NCBI GenBank assembly: GCA_963788965.1 | Contig: CAWBIK010000008.1 | Coordinates: 62,001-126,000 of the forward strand | From: QHXQ01 sp963788965 | GTDB taxonomy: Bacteria > Acidobacteriota > Blastocatellia > Pyrinomonadales > Pyrinomonadaceae | DNA: 64,000 bases | Direction of reading: 5' to 3' | In this document: in pieces, positions 50,793-59,255 of the stretch | How positions within the stretch are numbered: position 1 is the stretch's first letter | Layout: each line of letters starts with the position of its first letter | Translations under genes and position numbers: made by a program | Notes under the pieces: generated by a model | Seen by the model: the letters and a program-made list of their open reading frames with translations, nothing else | What the model was told of the DNA's origin: nothing | The model's database searches: none

Positions 50793-52439
50793 ATGGACGC
50801 ATCGGTCATACAAAGCTTCGGCGAACAGCAGGCGGGCGCTGATCTCGATGCGCAGACGGCCGCGCACCTGCTCGTCGTGGACGACGAAGAGAGCGTCGCC
50901 ATCACCGTCGCCGAAGTGCTGCGACAGGAAGGTTACGAGGTCGAGACGGCTTCGAGCGGCAACGAGGCCATCGCGTGCCTCGAACAGACCGAGTTCGATC
51001 TTGTCTTAACCGACCTGCACATGGAAGGTGGCGACGGGCTGTCGGTCCTAGCCGAAGTGCGCCGCCGCGCGCCCTTCACCATCTCCATCGTGCTGACGGG
51101 CTTCGCCTCGGTCGAGTCCGCCATCGCGTCGCTCCGGCAGGGCGCATACGATTACCTGATCAAGCCGTGCATCATCGACGATCTGAAGATGACGGTGCAT
51201 CGCGGCGTCGAGCATCGGCGCTTGATCCTCGCGGAGCAACAGGCGCGCGCGCATCTGGAAGAACTGAACCGCGACCTCGAACTGCGCGTCGAAGAACGCA
51301 CGGCCGAACTCACGCGCGTTAACGTCGAACTCGAAGAAGCCAACCGCGTCAAAGACATCTTCCTCGCCACGCTCTCGCACGAGTTGCGCACACCCTTGAC
51401 GCCGATCCTCGGTTGGATCAATTTGCTCCGCACGGGCGAGATGGATGAAGGCGCGCTCGCGCAGGCACTCGACGTGATCGAGCGCAACGCGCGTTTGCAG
51501 TCGCGCCTGATCGACGACCTGCTCGACATCTCGCGCATCGTCACAGGCAAGTTGCGCTTCGACCCGAAGCCGACCGATCTCAACGTGATCATCGAAGCCG
51601 CCATCGAGACGGTGCGCGGCGCGGCGGCGCAGCAGCGCGTCACGCTTGAGGCGACGCCCGCCACGCAGGCGCTCGTCGTGAGCGGCGAGCCTCTGCGCTT
51701 GCAACAGATCGTCTGGAATCTGTTGTCGAACGCGATCAAGTTCACAGAGCCGGGCGGGCACGTCCGGTTGCGCACCGAAGCGACGGCGGACGTGGTGCGG
51801 ATCGTCGTCGAAGACACAGGCATCGGCATCGACCCGGAGTTTCTGCCGCACGTCTTCGACCGCTTCCGCCAAGCCGACGGCACGCGCACGCGCCGTTACA
51901 GCGGCCTCGGCCTTGGCCTCGCCATCGTGGACGCGTTGGCGAGGCTGCATCGTGGCCGTGTAACGGCCGAGTCCGAAGGCACAGGGCACGGGGCACGCTT
52001 CACCGTCACGTTGCCGCGCGTGGCCGCCCGCCCGCCCGCCGCCCGCGCACCCGCGCCCGCCACCGCGCGCGCCATGTGCCAACGCGTGTTAGTCATAGAC
52101 GACTCGCCCGACACGCTCGACTTGTTGCAGACACTTTTCAAGCAGCAGGGCAGTCAAGTCATCGGCGCGGCGTCCGCGACCGAAGCCCTCAAGCTCGCGG
52201 CCGAACATCAACCGACCCTGATCATCTCCGACATCGGCATGCCCGACATGGACGGCTACGAACTGCTGGCCGCGCTGCGTCGCCTGCCGCATCTGGAAGG
52301 CGTGCCCGCCGTCGCCATCTCCGGCTACGCGATGGACGAAGATTACGACCGCTCGTTGCGCGCAGGCTTCGCCGACCACCTCTCCAAGCCCATCGACATT
52401 GATCGCCTCTTCGCGCTCATTCAACAACTGACCGCATAA
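50793..52439 (+). CDS. Hybrid regulator: receiver - histidine kinase - receiver
   Basis: 548 residues from ATG 50793. First receiver: DDEESVAITVAEVL, Asp in LVLTDLHMEG, Lys in DYLIKPC. A coiled coil leads to HisKA (ATLSHELRTPLTPILGW) and HATPase (NLLSNAIKF, DTGIGIDPEF, GLGLGLAIVDAL). After a Pro/Ala linker, the second receiver has VLVIDDSPD, LIISDIGMPDMDG and LSKPID. No DNA-binding domain is present, so output must go through phosphotransfer. It lies 22 bp after the GAF/PAS kinase and is probably its partner. Confidence 0.92.
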   Translation: MDASVIQSFGEQQAGADLDAQTAAHLLVVDDEESVAITVAEVLRQEGYEVETASSGNEAIACLEQTEFDLVLTDLHMEGGDGLSVLAEVRRRAPFTISIVLTGFASVESAIASLRQGAYDYLIKPCIIDDLKMTVHRGVEHRRLILAEQQARAHLEELNRDLELRVEERTAELTRVNVELEEANRVKDIFLATLSHELRTPLTPILGWINLLRTGEMDEGALAQALDVIERNARLQSRLIDDLLDISRIVTGKLRFDPKPTDLNVIIEAAIETVRGAAAQQRVTLEATPATQALVVSGEPLRLQQIVWNLLSNAIKFTEPGGHVRLRTEATADVVRIVVEDTGIGIDPEFLPHVFDRFRQADGTRTRRYSGLGLGLAIVDALARLHRGRVTAESEGTGHGARFTVTLPRVAARPPAARAPAPATARAMCQRVLVIDDSPDTLDLLQTLFKQQGSQVIGAASATEALKLAAEHQPTLIISDIGMPDMDGYELLAALRRLPHLEGVPAVAISGYAMDEDYDRSLRAGFADHLSKPIDIDRLFALIQQLTA

Positions 52440-52503
52440 GCTGCTCGGTTAATCATCACTAGACAGAACGCGCCCATTGAGCCGACACTAGACAGCGATC
52501 TCT

Positions 52504-53247
52504 ATGTCTGGTCAAAGCTCAATCAAGATCGGTTGTTGCGGCTTCCGCTCGGCGCGCAGCGAGTACTACGCGCTGCTCCCGGCCGTCGAAGTGCAACACA
52601 CGTTCTATCAACCGCCGCAGGTCACGACCCTTGAGCGTTGGCGCGCGGAAGCGCCGCCCGATTTCACGTTCACCGTCAAAGCGTGGCAACTCATCACGCA
52701 CCAAGCTTCGAGTCCAACTTATAGACGGTTGAAGCGCGAACTGACTGACACGGAGAAAGACGAGGCCGGCTCGTTCCGCGCCAGCAAGATCGTGCGCGAG
52801 GCGTGGACTGTGACGCACGCGTGTGCCCGCGCGCTCGACGCGCAAGCGGTGTTGTTTCAATGTCCCGCGAGTTTCCGCGCGACGCCCACCAACATCGCGC
52901 GCCTGCGCAAGTTCTTTCTTAAACTGAAACCTGCGCGCGCCACCTTCAATCTCTGTTGGGAGCCACGCGGCGACTGGCCGCGCGAGCTTGTGCGTGAGTT
53001 GTGCGCGGAGTTTGCGCTCTGGCATGTGGTTGACCCGTTCGCGGCCCGCACGGTCACGCCGGAGCGTTGTTACTACCGGCTGCACGGCCGTAAGGGTTGG
53101 CGCTACGAATACGAAGACGGGGAACTCGAAGAGTTGTATGCGATGCTGCCGCAAGAGCAAGGGGCGACGGCTTACGTCTTCTTTAACAACATCAAGATGA
53201 TCGAAGATGCCGTCAGGTTCAAAAAGATCGTGGCCGGTGCGGATTGA
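52504..53247 (+). CDS. DUF72 family protein (YecE-like)
   Basis: 247 residues. The family motifs IGCCGFRSARSEYYALLPAVEVQHTFYQPP, ERWRAEAPPDFTFTVKAWQ and CYYRLHGRKGWRYEYEDGELEELYAML are clear. The fold is a TIM-barrel-like protein of unknown biochemical role. Its stop overlaps the start of the next gene by four bases. Confidence 0.88.
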   Translation: MSGQSSIKIGCCGFRSARSEYYALLPAVEVQHTFYQPPQVTTLERWRAEAPPDFTFTVKAWQLITHQASSPTYRRLKRELTDTEKDEAGSFRASKIVREAWTVTHACARALDAQAVLFQCPASFRATPTNIARLRKFFLKLKPARATFNLCWEPRGDWPRELVRELCAEFALWHVVDPFAARTVTPERCYYRLHGRKGWRYEYEDGELEELYAMLPQEQGATAYVFFNNIKMIEDAVRFKKIVAGAD

Positions 53248-53888
53248 AAGGGCCGATCTGTGTGCGACGTTTCAAGCAGCAATCCGGTTGGCGACGTTAC
53301 CGGCTCATAAGTTTGTGTCTCTTGCTGGTCGCGGCCTTATTCGTCTGCGCACAGTTCGTCAGCCCGCCGCAAGGCTGCGACCCGCGCCCCGGCATGTGGG
53401 CGTTCAACCGGCTCAAGAACCGCGCCGCGCGGCCTGCTACGGCCGACTTCGACCAACGTGTGACGCTCGCTGCGCTGCTCGCACCCGGCGACGACCGCAC
53501 TCGTTGGTCGGAAGCGCGCGCCGCTAGCGTCGAGGGCTACGTCGTCGCGGTCATAGAGACGAACGCGGAAGCGACCAACTGTTTTTCTTTCACGCACCGC
53601 GACGCGCACATCGAAGTGGCGTTGCGCGCCGATGCGCCGCCGCGCGAACGCGTCGTGCTTGAAGTCACACCACGCCTGCGCGCGTGGGCTAAAGAGCAGG
53701 GGCTTGATTGGACGGCGGCGACACTGCAACGTGAGTTGGTTGGCCGGCGCTGTCGCTTCGAGGGCTGGCTGTTCTTCGACGACTCGCACAGAGGCGAAGC
53801 CGAACACACCATGCCGGGGCGCGCACACAACTGGCGCGCAACCGCATGGGAACTTCATCCCGTGACCGACATCAAAGTGATCCGGTAG
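53244..53888 (+). CDS. Hypothetical exported or membrane-anchored protein
   Basis: 214 residues from TTG 53244, which overlaps the DUF72 stop (TTGA). A hydrophobic segment RLISLCLLLVAALFVCAQFV is an uncleaved anchor or signal. The remainder contains RVTLAALLAPGDDRTRW, VEGYVVAVIETN and GRRCRFEGWLFFDDSH with MPGRAHNWRATAWELHPVTDI, resembling OB-fold-like exported proteins of unknown function. Confidence 0.65.
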   Translation: MKGPICVRRFKQQSGWRRYRLISLCLLLVAALFVCAQFVSPPQGCDPRPGMWAFNRLKNRAARPATADFDQRVTLAALLAPGDDRTRWSEARAASVEGYVVAVIETNAEATNCFSFTHRDAHIEVALRADAPPRERVVLEVTPRLRAWAKEQGLDWTAATLQRELVGRRCRFEGWLFFDDSHRGEAEHTMPGRAHNWRATAWELHPVTDIKVIR

Positions 53889-53981
53889 TGTAGATGATAG
53901 TGATGCTAGCTCGCGGTCGGCTATTCAGACTGGTTCGGCAGTACGTATGAGGCCGGAGCGACCGGGTTAGTTCGTCATGCT

Positions 53982-54146
53982 TTAGCGATCTTGCATGTAT
54001 CGGTCGCTACGTTGTGCGTCTACGCTGCTCTTGCCTGAGCTATAGCCGAATAGATATGACGCGACCAATAAGACTACGATGAAGACAATAAATTTCCCCA
54101 GTAGTCTGAAAGAGACGTGTATGCCGGCTTCTGTACCGAGACTCAT
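53982..54146 (-). CDS. Small single-span membrane protein
   Basis: 54 residues from ATG 54146, preceded by GGAGATACCTC. The sequence FRLLGKFIVFIVVLLVASYLFG is one membrane span, followed by a polar tail SSGKSSVDAQRSDRYMQDR. The site, span and length make it a plausible real small protein. No family known. Confidence 0.55.
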   Translation of the reverse strand: MSLGTEAGIHVSFRLLGKFIVFIVVLLVASYLFGYSSGKSSVDAQRSDRYMQDR

Positions 54147-54317
54147 GAGGTATCTCCGAAGTATTAACTGGATGCTTGCACGTTAGCGTCTGCTCTATCG
54201 CCGCATCCGTCTTAAGCGATAGCCGCCGCATACGGGTTATGTCCAGCGCGGGACGCGCATTCTATCATCATCATCCCGCCACACGGCAAGCACTTTTTGC
54301 CCGGCTTGCGCGACTTG

Positions 54318-54848
54318 TCAGGCGGCGACGCTGGCCACCGCCGGGGCGGCCTCGTTGCTGCGCTGCTGCCACCTCTTGAGCAGTGCTTCCAGTACCACGC
54401 CGTAAGGCAGCCACATCAAAGCGACCACTAAGCCGGAGACGATGATCAAGGAGAACAAGGCTGGATGCTTGGTTAGTTGTTGCGTGGCTGCTTGTGCCAG
54501 CGAATACCAAGAGCAGAGCATTATCAGTGCCCCGTAGGCCAAGCCGCTGCGCCGCAGCAGAGGGCGGAACAAGCCTTCGTAGACGATGCCCAGTAGGATG
54601 CCGAAGCTGGCGAAGGTAGCGACCACAGTAAATGATCCGGCCAGCGTGAACTTCGGTGCTGCGCCATTGGCGACCGGGATCGCGCCCATCCCGACGCGCG
54701 CGCCGATGCCGATGAAGATGCCCGCGAGCAGACCAAGCACGGCCGCCACCACGATGCTTTTGACAACGTAGCGCAGGCCGCGCCGACGAGCGATAAGAAT
54801 GAAGCGCCACACGGTCGGGAGCATGACAGCGGCTAATAGAAAGACCAT
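54318..54848 (-). CDS. Hypothetical multi-span membrane protein
   Basis: 176 residues if started at ATG 54848 (MVFLLAAVMLPTVWRFILIA). An upstream start at 54944 would add 32 polar residues. About five hydrophobic segments are seen, including VVKSIVVAAVLGLLAGIFIG, FASFGILLGIVYEGLF and LFSLIIVSGLVVALMWLPYG. No family recognised. Confidence 0.6.
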   Translation of the reverse strand: MVFLLAAVMLPTVWRFILIARRRGLRYVVKSIVVAAVLGLLAGIFIGIGARVGMGAIPVANGAAPKFTLAGSFTVVATFASFGILLGIVYEGLFRPLLRRSGLAYGALIMLCSWYSLAQAATQQLTKHPALFSLIIVSGLVVALMWLPYGVVLEALLKRWQQRSNEAAPAVASVAA

Positions 54849-55033
54849 CGCATGAAGACCTCCCGCGCCGATGGTAGACGCGCGCCCAATAGCTGTCAAC
54901 GATGTCGCAATAGACCTTGAACCACGACACTGCGTAAATGTCATGTCAATGTTTCAGTACGTTTCGTGTCGCTTCGTGGTTCAGAGCTTGTTGCGCCCTC
55001 GGCTTAGTTTTAGTGTAAGCTCACAGTCATCAT

Positions 55034-56784
55034 ATGTGTGAACCTGATCTGCTGATCGACCCGTATGGCGGCGAGTTGGTGAACCTGCTCGTCGCGCCGG
55101 ATGAACTGCCCGACTTGCGCGCTTACGCCGCGTCGTTGCCTGCGCTGCAACTTTCGGAGCGCGCGACGTGCGATCTTGAATTGCTGGCTGTGGGTGCATT
55201 CTCGCCGTTGGCGCGTTTTATGGACCAGCGCGATCACGCGCGCGTCCTCGACGAGATGCGCCTCGCCGACGGGCACATCAGCCCGATGCCAATCACCCTG
55301 CCGGTCGAACGTGACGCGCCCGTCCATGTGGGCCGCGACATCGCGTTGCGAAGTCAGAAGAATGAACTGCTAGCGGTGCTGACGGTCGAAGAAGTTTATG
55401 AATGGAACAGGGCGGAGGTCGCGCTGAAAGTGTTCGGCACGGACGACCTGCGCCACCCGCTCGTCGCGGAGTTGCACCGCTGGGGCGCGTTGAACGTCTC
55501 CGGCCCGGTGCGCGTCTTACAACTGCCGCGTCACTACGACTTTCAAGAACTGCGCCTCACACCGGCCGAAGTGCGCGCCCGCCTCAAGACGTTCGGCCGC
55601 GCGCACGTCGTCGCCTTCCAGACGCGCAACCCCGTGCATCGGGCACACGAAGAGTTGATCAAGCGCGCCGTCGAACAGACCGGCGGGGCGCTCCTGCTGC
55701 ATCCGGTCGTCGGCTTGACCAAGCCGGGCGACGTGGACCACTACAGTCGCGTCCGCACGTACAAGGTGATGGCCGAGCACTACTTCGATCCGCGTCGCGT
55801 GTTGCTTGCGCTGTTGCCTTTGGCGATGCGTATGGCGGGGCCGCGCGAGGCTCTGTGGCACGCGCTGGTCCGGCGCAACTACGGCGCGAACCAACTGATC
55901 GTCGGGCGCGATCACGCCAGCCCCGGCCTCGATTCGCAAGGGCGACCTTTCTATGGCCCCTATGACGCGCAGGAGCTTGTCGCACGCTACAGCGCCGAAC
56001 TCGGCGTCAAGGCGTTGCCCTTCGAGGAGTTACTTTATCTACCGGAACGCGACGCTTATGTGGAGACGAGCCGCGTGCCTGCGGCCGCGCGCCCGCGTTC
56101 GCTCTCAGGCACGGAGGTGCGCGAAGCTTACTTGAGCAAGGGGCGACCATTGCCCCGCTGGTTCACGCGACCAGAGGTTGCAGAGATACTTGCGGAGACG
56201 CATCCGCCGCGTCATCGACAGGGCGTGTGCGTCTGGTTCACGGGCTTGAGTTGCGCGGGCAAGTCCACGACGGCCGAAGTCTTGACCGTCCTGCTGTTGG
56301 AACACGGCCGGCGCGTGACGCTCTTGGACGGCGACGTGGTCCGCACGCATCTCTCGGCGGCCTCGGCTTCAGCCGCGCGGATCGAGACACGAACGTGCGG
56401 CGCATCGGGTTCGTCGCCTCTGAGATCGTGCGGCATGGCGGCATCGCCGTGTGCGCCGCGATCAGTCCCTATCGCGCGACGCGCAACGACGTGCGCGGCT
56501 TGGTCGGCGACGCGCACTTCGTCGAAGTGTTCGTGGATACACCACTCGACATTTGCGAAGCGCGCGACACTAAGGGGTTGTACGCACAGGCGCGACGCGG
56601 CGAGTTGAAAGAGTTCACGGGCGTCGATGATCCATACGAGCCGCCGCGACATGCCGAGTTAACGCTCGACACCGTGGCGCGCACACCAGAAGCGAACGCG
56701 CATGTGATTCTCGATTACTTGATCGCGCGCGGCTTCGTGCGTAGTGCCGTGAGCGATGAAGCAAGCACAGGGGCAGAAGATTAA
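55034..56784 (+). pseudogene. sat/cysC: Bifunctional ATP sulfurylase - APS kinase, single-base frameshift
   Basis: About 583 residues if repaired. The N-terminal sulfurylase has VAFQTRNPVHRAHEEL, LLLHPVVGLTKPGDVDHYSR and NYGANQLIVGRDHASPG. The C-terminal APS kinase has the P-loop GLSCAGKSTTAEVL and, in the second frame, GGLGFSRADRDTNVRRIGFVA. The break is near 56358, where one G is missing after CTCTCG. The pair makes PAPS from sulfate and ATP, the donor used by the sulfotransferase two genes downstream. A sequencing error is likely because both halves look well conserved. Confidence 0.88.
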
Positions 56785-56787
56785 TAG

Positions 56788-56997
56788 ATGACGCAAGCGA
56801 GCTTTGAACAGTTCCGCGAGTTGGTCTTTCAAGATGCAACGTTGCAAGCAGAACTAAAAACCGTCGTCGAGCATGACGAGTTCGTCGCCTTGACCGTGCG
56901 ATTGGGGACGGAGCGCGGTTACAGTTTCACCGACGCGGACGTGTTGGCGGCCGAGCGCGCGGCGCGGCGCGCGTGGCTTGAGCGGTGGCTGCCTTGA
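56788..56997 (+). CDS. Nif11-domain small protein
   Basis: 69 residues. The pattern FEQFRELVFQDATLQAELK...HDEFVALTVRLGTERGYSFTDADVLAAERAARRAW matches the Nif11 domain found in leader peptides of some ribosomal peptide natural products. No double-glycine cleavage site or separate core peptide follows, so it may instead be a regulatory or stand-alone domain. It starts 3 bp after the sat-cysC stop and overlaps the sulfotransferase start, indicating one operon. Confidence 0.78.
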   Translation: MTQASFEQFRELVFQDATLQAELKTVVEHDEFVALTVRLGTERGYSFTDADVLAAERAARRAWLERWLP

Positions 56998-57995
56998 GCA
57001 GCGCGGCGCAACTGTCGCCCGACTGGCGACCTATACGCTTCTACTGGCACGAGGACCGACCCCTTATCGATTGGTGTCACACGGGCGATGTGCGCTTCAC
57101 CGATCCGTTCTACGATCAGACCATAGAGCTAATCCTGCGCCGGCCATTCAACCTGCTCTTTCGCCCGCAGACGCCGGTTGAAGTCTTGGGCGAACTGCAC
57201 GACGAAGCGCCGGGCCTCGCGCCCACCGGCTTCATCTTCCACCTGTCGCGTTGCGGTTCGACCGTCATCTCGCGGCTGCTCGCCGCCCTGCCGCAAAACA
57301 TCGTCGTGTCCGAAGCCGGGGCGCTCGATTCGGTCATGCGCGCCAACTTCCACCAGCCCGTTGCGGCCGACGTGCGGCGCATGTGGTTGCAATGGATGAT
57401 CAGCGCGTTGGGCGGCCGCGCAACACGCAAGAGCGGCATTACTTCATCAAGTTCGACGCCTGGCACACGCTTGATCTCGCGCTCATCCGGCGCACTTATC
57501 CGAACGTGCCGTGGTTGTTCGTCTACCGTGAGCCGGTCGAGGTCATGGCTTCGCAACTCAAGCGGCCGGCGCGCTGGTTGACGCCGGGCGATCTGCACCC
57601 GCACCTGTTGGGCTTGGATTGGTCGGCGGTCGTGCAGATGAGCGCAGAGGAATATTACGCGCGGGTGTTGGGGCAACTATGTCGAGTTGCGTTGCAGCAC
57701 GCGGGGCAGCGGGCCGTGCCTACTCGTCAATCACAAGCAGTTGCCGGAAGTGGTCACGTCCACGATCTTAGATTTCTTCCGCGTCACATACACGACGACA
57801 GAGCTTGACGTGATGCGGCAGACAACCGGCTTTCACGCCAAAGAGCCGGCGGCCCGCTACGCAGACGACAGCGCGGCGAAAAGAGAGACGGCGACGGACG
57901 CGGCCCGTCTGATGGCGGCCCGTTGGATCGAGCCGTGCTATGAACAGTTGGAAGCAGTACGCGCGGCCGGCGGGTTGGTTGAATGCCGGCCCCTA
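56985..57995 (+). pseudogene. Sulfotransferase, at least two frameshifts
   Basis: Homology runs through three frames. The first (from GTG 56985 or TTG 56994) has the 5'-phosphosulfate loop FIFHLSRCGSTVISRLLAAL. The second, from about 57415, has HYFIKFDAWHTLDLALIRRTYPNVPWLFVYREPVEVMASQL. The third, from about 57705, has CLLVNHKQLPEVVTSTILDFF and FHAKEPAARYADDSA. The natural end is probably near 57995, where a TAA in a neighbouring frame overlaps the stop of the convergent gene, implying a third shift. It would transfer sulfate from PAPS to an unknown acceptor. Confidence 0.72.
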
Positions 57996-58295
57996 AGCGC
58001 GGTGAAAGCGATTGAAGGTGAGGACGTAATATGTGCCCGCTTCGTCTACGTCTTCGGGGACAAGAAAGAGTTCGTGCGTGCCGAGCGCGGCGTGCTCCAA
58101 GCGATAGATGCCCTGCGGCAAGATCGGCTCGCGCGGGCCGCGCAGCATCACCATGAAACGTTCCTGCCGGGGCGACCGCGTGCGGTCCACTACTTCGATC
58201 AACTCGGCTGCGAGCGTCTGGCCGGGTGCATAATGAATCAGGAAGTTGGTGTGCAGATGGTCGGAGAAGTGCGCGCTCGTCAGTTGCTCAATCAT
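57993..58295 (-). CDS. DUF6916-like protein
   Basis: 100 residues from ATG 58295. The pattern HYAPGQTLAAELIEVVDR..RQERFMVMLRGPREPILPQGIYRLEHAALGTHELFLVPEDVDEAGTYYVLTFNRFH fits the DUF6916 family (I split nothing of functional note). The role is unknown. Its stop overlaps the presumed sulfotransferase end, and the next minus-strand gene ends 3 bp upstream of its start. Confidence 0.72.
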   Translation of the reverse strand: MIEQLTSAHFSDHLHTNFLIHYAPGQTLAAELIEVVDRTRSPRQERFMVMLRGPREPILPQGIYRLEHAALGTHELFLVPEDVDEAGTYYVLTFNRFHRA

Positions 58296-58298
58296 CGC

Positions 58299-58523
58299 TC
58301 ATTCCGCCGTGCGGCCTGTGTCTTCGAGATCGTCGATGCGTAGGCGCGTGGACTCGCCCGAACGCGTGAGCCGGCCCTGTGTGTCGATCTGATAGTCGGG
58401 GACGCCGTAGCGTTTCCAAATCTGTTGGTTGTAGAGGGCGTAGCCGCCGCCGCGCGCGTTGCTGGCCACGAGTTCCTCACCATCAGGCATCTTGTAGATG
58501 CCGCGCTCTCTCAGCACTTTCAT
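58299..58523 (-). CDS. Hypothetical protein
   Basis: 74 residues from ATG 58523 (MKVLRERGIYKMPDGEELVA). The sequence is mixed polar with Tyr and Gly (GGGYALYNQQIWKRYGVPDYQI). It is followed three bases later by the DUF6916-like gene, so the two form a pair. No family recognised. Confidence 0.6.
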   Translation of the reverse strand: MKVLRERGIYKMPDGEELVASNARGGGYALYNQQIWKRYGVPDYQIDTQGRLTRSGESTRLRIDDLEDTGRTAE

Positions 58524-58575
58524 AAACACCCTGCGACCGTTCGCCCTACCATCATGCCGCACAGACGGGCGCGGC

Positions 58576-58932
58576 TTAACTTTGCGTGCGCGCGTGGATG
58601 AGGCGACGCAACCGATCAGAGAACAGCACGTCGATCTTCTGCGGCTCGATCACGGCCGTCACTTCGCCGGGGCCGAAGACCGGATGCGTCAGCGATTGCC
58701 CGGTGCGATAAGTGCGCGTCGGATCGTAAGGTGCGCCGGACTTGGCGGAAGGTCCTGTGCCCGTCGCGCCCGTGCCGCTCTTAAAGGTGCTGCGCGTGCC
58801 GCACTTCGGGCAACTCACACGCGAGATCTGTCCGCGCTTGGTGACGGACACGATGACGTGCCCGCGTTCCTCACCGCAGGCGGCGCAAAATTTCTCCACG
58901 CGCCCGCCGATTGTGTTTGCCTGATTCTCCAC
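58576..58932 (-). CDS. Zinc-ribbon protein with a C-terminal CarD/DUF3553-like segment
   Basis: 118 residues. The N-terminal zinc ribbon uses CAACG and CPKCG. The C-terminal part YRTGQSLTHPVFGPGEVTAVIEPQKIDVLFSDRLRRLIH resembles the small beta domain of CarD-like or DUF3553 proteins that contact RNA polymerase or helicases. The linker is Gly/Thr/Ser-rich. It follows infA on the same strand. Confidence 0.72.
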   Translation of the reverse strand: MENQANTIGGRVEKFCAACGEERGHVIVSVTKRGQISRVSCPKCGTRSTFKSGTGATGTGPSAKSGAPYDPTRTYRTGQSLTHPVFGPGEVTAVIEPQKIDVLFSDRLRRLIHARTQS

Positions 58933-58951
58933 ACCGTCCTCCTGCTAAAGC

Positions 58952-59173
58952 TTATTTATACCTGTAGGTAATCCGGCCCCGCGTCAGGTCGTAAGGTGAC
59001 ATCTCGACGCTCACGCGGTCGCCCACGAGGATACGGATGCGGTTCTTGCGCATCTTGCCGCCAATCTGCGCCAGCACGACGTGCTCGCTGCCGTCGAGCC
59101 GAACTTTGAAAAACGCGTTGGGCTGCTTGTCGATGATCACGCCCATGGCCGGGATTAAATCTTCTTTAGACAA
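58952..59173 (-). CDS. infA: Translation initiation factor IF-1
   Basis: 73 residues, the usual length. The S1/OB-fold motifs NAFFKVRLDGSEHVVLAQIGGKMRKNRIRILVGDRVSVEMSPYDLTRGRITYRYK are typical. It binds the A-site of the 30S subunit. A GGAG-containing site precedes ATG 59173. It is not in a ribosomal-protein operon here. Confidence 0.95.
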   Translation of the reverse strand: MSKEDLIPAMGVIIDKQPNAFFKVRLDGSEHVVLAQIGGKMRKNRIRILVGDRVSVEMSPYDLTRGRITYRYK

Positions 59174-59255
59174 TCAGTATATCTCCTCTTTTAAGTTGAG
59201 AACGGGCCGCCGAGGACTTAAGGGTTGCCCCGGCGGAACATTGTTTGAACGAAAA

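Noticed and set aside
57687..58343. Long third-frame extension of the sulfotransferase to 58343
   Set aside because: The part after about 57995 is antisense to the well-formed DUF6916-like gene and has no sulfotransferase character.
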